Shown: piece by piece, positions 58,365 through 64,000 of the stretch
Numbering within the stretch: the stretch's first letter is position 1
Layout of the letters: each line of letters begins with the position of its first letter
Assembly (NCBI RefSeq): GCF_007097485.1
Contig: NZ_VKDE01000004.1
Span: forward strand, 124,001 to 188,000
Length of the DNA: 64,000 nucleotides
Direction: 5' to 3'
DNA from: Carboxylicivirga sp. M1479
GTDB lineage: Bacteria; Bacteroidota; Bacteroidia; Bacteroidales; Marinilabiliaceae
Program-made: the position numbers and the translations under genes
The notes under the pieces: model-generated
Told to the model about the DNA's origin: nothing
Databases searched by the model: none
What the model saw: only the letters and a program-made list of their open reading frames with translations

Positions 58365-60650
58365 ATGGAGTATGACTTTTCGAAGCTTAATGATAGGGAG
58401 TTTGAAGCATTGGGAGCATCAGTTGTTGGGAAAGTATTAAATGAAAGAATTGAAACCTTTAAACCTGGTAGAGATGGTGGAGTCGATGGTAGATTCTGGA
58501 TTGGCGCCAAAAAAGAAGGAATTATTCAATGCAAACACTACATCGGGACTCCATATAATATTCTAATATCAAAATTAAAATCAGAGGAATTAGCCAAGGT
58601 TAAAAAGCTTGAGCCCGCCAAATATATATTTATTACATCTCAGAAACTATCAAGGTTAAATAAACAAGAAATACGAGCGATATTTCATCCATACATAGTG
58701 AGAGAGGATGATATTTTTGGTAAAGAAGATTTAACTGACTTTTTGTTAAAAAAAGAAAATCAGGATATAGTTGAGCAAAATCTTAAATTATGGATTACGA
58801 GTACTTCTGTCTTAGATTTAATTTATAATAATGCTATTAAGGGACGAAGTGAAAGTACAATACATGAAATAGAAGAAAATTCTTACATGTATGCTGTTAC
58901 AGAAAATCACAATAAAGGACTGAGGATACTAGAAGAAAATAATGTCGTAATAATGACTGGTGAACCAGGAATTGGCAAAACAACTCTTGCTGATAATTTA
59001 GCACTTTATTATACCGCTAGAGGGTATGAGTTTTGCGACATTGAAGAGGATTTTAGCGAAGCTGAAAGTATATTTAGAGAAAAAGAAAAAAAGAGAATAA
59101 TATTTTACTGTGATGATTTTTTAGGCAGTAATATGTATGATGCTGTTAATAACAAAAGAGATTCACATATTGTTAAATTTATAAATAGAGTTCGTAAGGA
59201 TAAATCTAAAAAATTTATTCTGACATCAAGAACGAATATCTTGAATAAGGCTTACAGTCTAAGTCATAAATTTCAAAATAAAAATATTCGTGATAATGAG
59301 TTATTACTTCGAGTTGAAAATTTAACAGACTTGGATAAAGCAAATATCCTATATAATCATATATATCATTCCAACTTGAATAAGGAATATATAGACGTAA
59401 TATATCAAGAAAAAAGATATAAAGACATAATAAAGCATCGCAATTTTAATCCACGGATAATCGAATTCGTTACCGACAATATTAGAGTTGGGAATATTAC
59501 GCCAGTTGAATATTGGGATTACATAAAAAGAAATCTAGAAGAACCTGAAAGTATATGGGCTGATTATTTTCAAAACCAAACAGATGATTGTGTTAGAGCA
59601 TTAACGTATCTCACTGTTTATAATAATGGTAAGATATCAGAAGAAAAACTTAGATATTCATACAATACGTTTCTTAAAATTCATCGTGTAAATTTAGGTG
59701 ATTACTCTGACAAGAGCTTTGAAGCAATAAGGAAATTAGCTACTAAATCATTATTAAATAGAAATCAGACTGATAAAACAAATTATGAGTATACCCTTTT
59801 TAATCCATCTATTGCAGATTTTATATTAAGTTCTTATTCTGGAGAGTGTGAGTTAATTTCAAATATTCTAAAATCGCTAGGAACACAAACTTCCATAAGT
59901 TATTTAAACACTCTTTCTGTTTTTAATAAAGTAAATAAACAGTGCTTAGAAAAGATTCAAGAAAACTTATTTGACTATTTTTTCGAAGAAAAATTGGCAG
60001 AGGAAAATTGGGATTTCTTAATATTGCTATCCTATATTAATATTTTCAATGAGAGCATAAAAACGAGAATAGAACAATTCATAGAAGTTTTGTTAAATAC
60101 TGATTATCCTAGGGGAAATAGATTATCCGAACTCTTAATGATATTAACAGAATTTGAACCCCAAATAGAAGTTAAGAATTACGATTTTCTAAAGAATTTT
60201 ATTGAAGACACCATAGATGAAGATTCTTTGAAAGAACTATTAAATTTTATTGAAAAATTTAATATTACAGATACACATATATTCTCCCTAGTAGAAAATA
60301 AAATTGGACTTTACTTGGAAGATATTATTGCTAATGATGGATTAGACATTGATTTTAGTAGTAATATCAATCACTTTGAATATCCAGATGGTTATTCTGA
60401 CTTTGAAATTAACACAACAGGTATTGAATCAGAAGCATATGAAAGTTTAGATTATTGTTTAGAGGGTTTTAATGAATCCGTTTTGGAAAAGATAGAGTTT
60501 AGTACATCAAATATTGTTTCGAATTTAGATTTTGAAAGTATGGCAATGACTTATTTAGAAAATCAAGATCCTTATGATGATACGAGAGGGTATGCTGCAA
60601 TTACACCTTCTTTTCAAGATGGTATTGATGCGATTTTTGAACGTTCATGA
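58365..60650 (+). CDS. Mrr-type nuclease fused to STAND (nSTAND3-like) NTPase, probable anti-phage defence
   Basis: 761 aa. The N-terminal Mrr-like PD-(D/E)xK nuclease domain (about 1-110) begins DFSKLNDREFEALGASVVGKV, with GRDGGVDG (Asp41) and IIQCKHY (Gln55, Lys57), a complete catalytic set. A STAND-family NTPase follows (about 180-400): P-loop GEPGIGKTT at 199-207, Walker B IIFYCDDF (Asp250/251), and a sensor-like FILTSRTN. Residues about 400-761 are helical and variable, likely the ligand sensor. This order fits Avs-like defence proteins that recognise phage proteins and cut DNA, but it is smaller. The gene is visibly A/T-richer than its neighbours, suggesting horizontal gain. No cognate methylase is adjacent. 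Confidence 0.8.
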   Translation: MEYDFSKLNDREFEALGASVVGKVLNERIETFKPGRDGGVDGRFWIGAKKEGIIQCKHYIGTPYNILISKLKSEELAKVKKLEPAKYIFITSQKLSRLNKQEIRAIFHPYIVREDDIFGKEDLTDFLLKKENQDIVEQNLKLWITSTSVLDLIYNNAIKGRSESTIHEIEENSYMYAVTENHNKGLRILEENNVVIMTGEPGIGKTTLADNLALYYTARGYEFCDIEEDFSEAESIFREKEKKRIIFYCDDFLGSNMYDAVNNKRDSHIVKFINRVRKDKSKKFILTSRTNILNKAYSLSHKFQNKNIRDNELLLRVENLTDLDKANILYNHIYHSNLNKEYIDVIYQEKRYKDIIKHRNFNPRIIEFVTDNIRVGNITPVEYWDYIKRNLEEPESIWADYFQNQTDDCVRALTYLTVYNNGKISEEKLRYSYNTFLKIHRVNLGDYSDKSFEAIRKLATKSLLNRNQTDKTNYEYTLFNPSIADFILSSYSGECELISNILKSLGTQTSISYLNTLSVFNKVNKQCLEKIQENLFDYFFEEKLAEENWDFLILLSYINIFNESIKTRIEQFIEVLLNTDYPRGNRLSELLMILTEFEPQIEVKNYDFLKNFIEDTIDEDSLKELLNFIEKFNITDTHIFSLVENKIGLYLEDIIANDGLDIDFSSNINHFEYPDGYSDFEINTTGIESEAYESLDYCLEGFNESVLEKIEFSTSNIVSNLDFESMAMTYLENQDPYDDTRGYAAITPSFQDGIDAIFERS

Positions 60651-61019
60651 AAAGTGTTTTAGTTTGACCTATAAATATAAAAAACTGTTGCCAAAAATGG
60701 CTCATAAAGCATAGTCTTGCCGCAGGCGCAACACAAGCCTAGGTCTTCATAGCAATTTAGAATAGCAATTCTAATTAGAGTTCAAACAATTTGATAAGTT
60801 TAAACTATATGCAAGAAAAGAAAGTATTAGTGTTTCTGGCAAAAGTTTGAACCCATGGAACTTAATATTTACCCTATTCAATTAAACGGCAAGTTGCATG
60901 TAAGTGATAATGTTTCGGGCGTTTGTAATCTTAAGGTAATTGATCTCTTGAAAGAACGAAAAGCACTCCAAGGAGCTAAGAATGGAAATTATTAAGCCGT
61001 TAATTTTAAAGTAAACACG
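60651..61019. other. intergenic stretch with a doubtful small open frame
   Basis: Contains one 41-codon frame (60855-60980, plus) starting MELNIYPIQLNGKLHVSDNV. It has no recognised family and only moderate codon quality. A small palindrome TTAGAAT-AGC-AATTCTAA (60757-60774) is also present. No promoter clear. Confidence 0.35.
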
Positions 61020-61490
61020 ATGAAGAAAAATAAACAATACCCTCTAACGCCGATGGCTACAACTGATTTTAAATCCGTTCAATTACAAAGCTCTTCGTCT
61101 TGTGGTTGTAATAGTGGCTGCTGCGATACTTCTGGTGACACGGCAGGAGAGCAAACAGGCAATAGTAGCAAAGCCAATGAAATGCATATTACCATTGATG
61201 GTAAAAAGATTGTAGTGAGTGATAGTAGCAAGAATATTGTGGAAATAGCCAAGGAAGCTCGCATCGGTATTCCCGCTCCTTGTTTTTTGAATAAGCACAA
61301 ATATGGCTGCTGTAATGCCTGTGTTATTGAGGTAAATAATGAGCAGCTGTATGCTTGCGTTACCAAACCGACGGATGGTATGGATATTATTTTTAATCGC
61401 GATGACTTGAAAGCACTTAGGAAAGAACGCCTGTTAAAATATAGAGAGAACAAAGAAAATGGAATCTTTCAAAAATGTGGTTGTCCGTAA
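61020..61490 (+). CDS. [2Fe-2S] cluster protein with Cys-rich extensions
   Basis: 156 aa, no membrane segment. The core (about 55-130) matches the NuoG/hydrogenase-type [2Fe-2S] domain: HITIDGKKIVVSDSSKNIVEIAKEARIGIPAPC then KYGCCNACVIEV and YACVTKPTDGMDI. The ligand spacing reads C-x9-C-x2-C-x11-C. An N-terminal Cys cluster (SCGCNSGCC) and a C-terminal KCGC lie outside the core. Electron-transfer role is likely; the partner is not in the window. It follows the STAND gene but shares no clear operon with it. Confidence 0.75.
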   Translation: MKKNKQYPLTPMATTDFKSVQLQSSSSCGCNSGCCDTSGDTAGEQTGNSSKANEMHITIDGKKIVVSDSSKNIVEIAKEARIGIPAPCFLNKHKYGCCNACVIEVNNEQLYACVTKPTDGMDIIFNRDDLKALRKERLLKYRENKENGIFQKCGCP

Positions 61491-61771
61491 TTGGATGTGA
61501 TCACTTCTATCGCTGATAGTTTATATAATTTAAAATTGGATTGAATTCTAAAAACGACAAGCAATGTGCCGCAGACTAGTGTAGAATCAAGACGGGTATA
61601 TGTAAACACAGTATGCTTGAACTTTAATGCGCAATGCAATAAATGCTCATCGAGCAAAGTCAAGATGAAGAATGAATAGCAATTCTTATCATTTCAACTT
61701 CGCTCAAAGAGCATTCAAGTATTTTTTTAGCACCTTTTTAAAGGTATACCAAAGCGGCATTTAAAAACACC
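61491..61771. other. intergenic stretch, nothing recognised
   Basis: No gene, terminator or RNA stands out between the convergent ends of the [2Fe-2S] and thioredoxin-like genes. A weak hairpin CACCTTTTTAAAGGTAT near 61730 is the only structure. Confidence 0.5.
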
Positions 61772-62941
61772 TTATTTTTTCTTAATCTCTTCGTTGAGCC
61801 TTGCGATGCGCTTTTTAAGCTTCTCAATGTTTTCAGTATCCGCATCCGTATTTATTAATATTTTTAGTTTTTCATCGAGGTAAACAATGTTGTTGGCTAA
61901 AGGCCATTGACTTACCTCAAAGGCTTTTTCCATCCATTGGGCTGCTTGCAGATGGTGGCTTTTTTTAGAATCCTCATCACCACTTATTGAACGTGCCCAA
62001 TTGTAATACAAAAAGGAGTTGCCAGAATCGTGATAGCCCAGTTCCATGTTCCTATTGACCTGCTTGATATAAGCATCCCAGTTTTTTTCACTTCTATAGA
62101 TGCTTTCTTGCACATAAGCGAGCATTTTTTCTTTACCTACTACTTTTCTTGTTTTTAGTGTTTGCTTGTATTTTTCAAAGCCTGGGTAATCTACTTTGTT
62201 TTTTTTAATGAGCGATTGACCGTATGAAAGGTATGTTTGGTAAAGCTTTTGGTCTACATCACCGGGCGTATAACTATCTTTAAATCTGTTTTGATGCTTA
62301 TCGAACCAGGTAAAAGCGGGTGAGTATATATCGTTGAGGTAGTTGTTTATCAAGAGGTAGTTAGTTTCACTCAATAATTTTTTACCCTTTTGATTAGTGA
62401 AATAGTCGGCTAGCACGATTTGTATTTTCTGCTTTTCATAGGCATTGCTCAAGGTCTCAATATAGGTGAGCATTGTTTGGTAATCATCAGGTGTAGCTTC
62501 GTATTGACGCTGTAAAGCCACCATGCCTTTGCCATCAATCACTAGCTGAGCAATGTTGATTAGCGCTTCAGCTTTAGGAGCACCCACCGATTTGTGTAAC
62601 TCATTGCCATCGCCATCGACCCATACAAGGGTTGGGAATGCAGCCACATTAAATTGCTCTTTAAGCTTTGGACCTTCGCCCTTTTCCATATCTACTTTAT
62701 AGTTAATGAAGTTGTTGTTGAACAATTGTCCAACTTTATCCTGGGTAAAAATGTCTTTTGATAACATCTTACATGGGCCACACCATTCGGTGTAGCAATC
62801 AATAAAAATGGCTTTGTTCTGTTCTTTAGCCAGTTGTTTTACTTCGCTCCAACTGCCATGTGTAAATTGGATACCATGTTTATCTTGTGCCCACGATGTA
62901 ATAACGATCAGACTTAATAGTATGCTTAAAAGTGTTTTCAT
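61772..62941 (-). CDS. secreted thioredoxin-fold protein with helical C-terminal part
   Basis: 389 aa. Signal peptide about 1-19 (TSWAQ). An N-terminal thioredoxin domain (about 25-150) has WCGPC in FIDCYTEWCGPCKMLSKDIF and cis-Pro in AAFPTLVWVDGDG. The rest is helical and repeat-like (DDYQTMLTYIETLSNAYEKQK ... SHHLQAAQWMEKAFEVSQWP), similar to TPR-like tails in Bacteroidota thioredoxin proteins. Likely periplasmic. Tandem with a similar protein upstream (63018), 76 bp apart. Confidence 0.85.
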   Translation of the reverse strand: MKTLLSILLSLIVITSWAQDKHGIQFTHGSWSEVKQLAKEQNKAIFIDCYTEWCGPCKMLSKDIFTQDKVGQLFNNNFINYKVDMEKGEGPKLKEQFNVAAFPTLVWVDGDGNELHKSVGAPKAEALINIAQLVIDGKGMVALQRQYEATPDDYQTMLTYIETLSNAYEKQKIQIVLADYFTNQKGKKLLSETNYLLINNYLNDIYSPAFTWFDKHQNRFKDSYTPGDVDQKLYQTYLSYGQSLIKKNKVDYPGFEKYKQTLKTRKVVGKEKMLAYVQESIYRSEKNWDAYIKQVNRNMELGYHDSGNSFLYYNWARSISGDEDSKKSHHLQAAQWMEKAFEVSQWPLANNIVYLDEKLKILINTDADTENIEKLKKRIARLNEEIKKK

Positions 62942-63017
62942 TATCTATTATTTACAGCAAACGCCTTGAATACAATATCCAAAGCGTTTGCCAATAAAAC
63001 CAAATGTTAAATAAATT

Positions 63018-64000
63018 CTAATATCCACCCATTTTCATAGCTGGGATTGCACGCCCACCTGTATTGCCTTCTTCTTTGGCTTTTTGAGCTTCTTTATGTG
63101 TTTTATCAAGCAACTTACGATGCTTTGGCACCATGTTAACAAACAGATCGTTCATGGCTTTAGCCACCGCCAAACGCTCGCCAGTAATGCCGGCTTTGGT
63201 CAAATAGTCATAGCTATCGCGGTACGCAATTGATAGACTAAACATGTCCAACTCTTCCGCGTTCATTTGTGTTTCAACGGCATCATCCAAAAGTTTTGCT
63301 GCACGCTCATAAATGGCTTTGTCTTCGCAGTCTTGCAAACGGTTTAATAGGTTAAAACCCGACTCGGCATAGTACTTAGGGTTGCTCGCTAATCCTTTTG
63401 CAAACTTCTCTTCAACTACATCCATGTAACCGGCATAGTCGCCCACACTAATTAGTAAAGCTCTGTTAGTATAGTCTTTAACGTTGTCGATGCGGTCAAA
63501 TTCATTCGTCTCCATCAACTTAATCAGTTTATCAAACTTCTTCTGATTAAACTCATCCTTGGTGCTTACTTCGGTAAGTTTACCTGCATAGCTGTAGTAC
63601 ATGCCCGACTCGAAATATTCGCCTTGAAATCCGTTTGCCTCCAGGAACTTGGCCTTATTCTTATAAAAGTAGGCTGCTTCCTTACTGAAAGGATCTTTTA
63701 CGTAACGCGCCATCAACCAAAAATACTCTTTCTTGTGCCAGTCTGTTTTAGGCACCATCTTTAGGTAATGCAAAGCCACTTCTTCGGCCTTAGGGTCACT
63801 TACCTTCACAAGGTAACTTAAGTAATCCTCAACGGTTTTTAAGTCCTTTTTATTTTTGTTGTAAGCTACTGCTAATGCTTCGGCACGCTTGGCTTCAGCA
63901 GGTGCACCTTTAGCTTCTTTAATCAGCTCTTCTGCCGGACGAAAACCTACAACACGGTGTAATACTTTTTCGTTGCTAGGATCGATAAATAGCATGGTTG
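63018..64000 (-). CDS. thioredoxin-family protein, 3' part of gene
   Basis: The frame is open to the window edge; codons before base 63995 read T-M, giving a cis-Pro-like TMLFIDP end of a thioredoxin domain. So the first about 120 residues are outside. What is seen is the C-terminal helical extension of 325 aa (SYLVKVSDPKAEEVALHYLK, NLLNRLQDCEDKAIYERAAKLL), analogous to the tail of the next gene. Paralogue pair; probably one operon. Function unknown. Confidence 0.75.
   Translation of the reverse strand, partial: TMLFIDPSNEKVLHRVVGFRPAEELIKEAKGAPAEAKRAEALAVAYNKNKKDLKTVEDYLSYLVKVSDPKAEEVALHYLKMVPKTDWHKKEYFWLMARYVKDPFSKEAAYFYKNKAKFLEANGFQGEYFESGMYYSYAGKLTEVSTKDEFNQKKFDKLIKLMETNEFDRIDNVKDYTNRALLISVGDYAGYMDVVEEKFAKGLASNPKYYAESGFNLLNRLQDCEDKAIYERAAKLLDDAVETQMNAEELDMFSLSIAYRDSYDYLTKAGITGERLAVAKAMNDLFVNMVPKHRKLLDKTHKEAQKAKEEGNTGGRAIPAMKMGGY

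Noticed and set aside
58365-60650. Type I or III restriction-modification subunit
   Set aside because: No methyltransferase or specificity gene adjacent, and the STAND NTPase order differs from a restriction translocase.
60855-60980. Small protein gene of 41 codons
   Set aside because: No similarity known to me, no promoter or convincing start context; left as a note only.

Overview
The window reads as a chromosomal segment of a marine-type Bacteroidota, probably near Marinilabiliales or Cytophaga-like gliders; the order-level placement is my inference. The signs are SusC/SusD-like proteins, type IX secretion (T9SS) C-terminal sorting domains, a RemB-like gliding protein, HU/DUF4469 DNA-binding proteins, moderately AT-rich DNA, and repeated promoters of the Bacteroidota form TTG-N18-20-TAnnTTTG about 20-45 nt before start codons.

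Layout. 1-7.0 kb: the 3' end of a repeat-rich T9SS protein, a DUF4625-like lipoprotein, a SusC/SusD pair and a third lipoprotein. 7.0-7.5 kb: a transposase remnant and two tandem tRNA-Lys genes. 8.1-10.1 kb: a double-hotdog (MaoC-like) gene and an HU/DUF4469 gene in convergent orientation, separated by four 14-bp palindromes repeating exactly every 23 bp. 10.4-29.9 kb: three very large secreted T9SS proteins (793, 1942 and 3278 aa) sharing a C-terminal module of about 420 aa, with an orphan response regulator and a possible structured RNA between the second and third. 29.9-44.4 kb: housekeeping and stress genes (tadA, aspS, a PurF-like enzyme, SPOR, UspA, miaB, AhpD-like, STAS, acyltransferase, ABC-F, a sensor kinase). 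44.5-48.8 kb: a phenylalanine/tyrosine operon (prephenate dehydratase, aminotransferase, DAHP synthase-chorismate mutase, prephenate dehydrogenase) behind a Tyr/Phe-rich leader peptide and terminator. 49-56.8 kb: mnmA, thioredoxin-fold proteins, AsmA, and a RemB-like outer-membrane protein. 57-64 kb: an unknown helical protein, an Mrr-nuclease/STAND-NTPase defence-like gene, a [2Fe-2S] protein and two thioredoxin-like proteins.

Most notable signals. (1) Two copies of a small RNA gene of about 72 nt, at 32.5 kb (minus) and 57.1 kb (plus), each with a perfect sigma-54 -24/-12 promoter (TTGGCAC-N5-TTGC), a conserved upstream block and an intrinsic terminator; the transcribed part is identical while flanks have drifted. 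(2) A complete ribosome-mediated attenuator for the Phe/Tyr operon: promoter, an 18-aa peptide with 8 Tyr/Phe, an antiterminator strand directly after the stop codon, and a GC-rich terminator. (3) A solitary Mrr-STAND gene resembling anti-phage defence. (4) Three further candidate structured RNAs, two helically phased intergenic repeat arrays, and a promoter block of about 58 bp shared by a UspA gene and a Cys-rich lipoprotein gene.

All product names come from motif reading alone; no database search was run.
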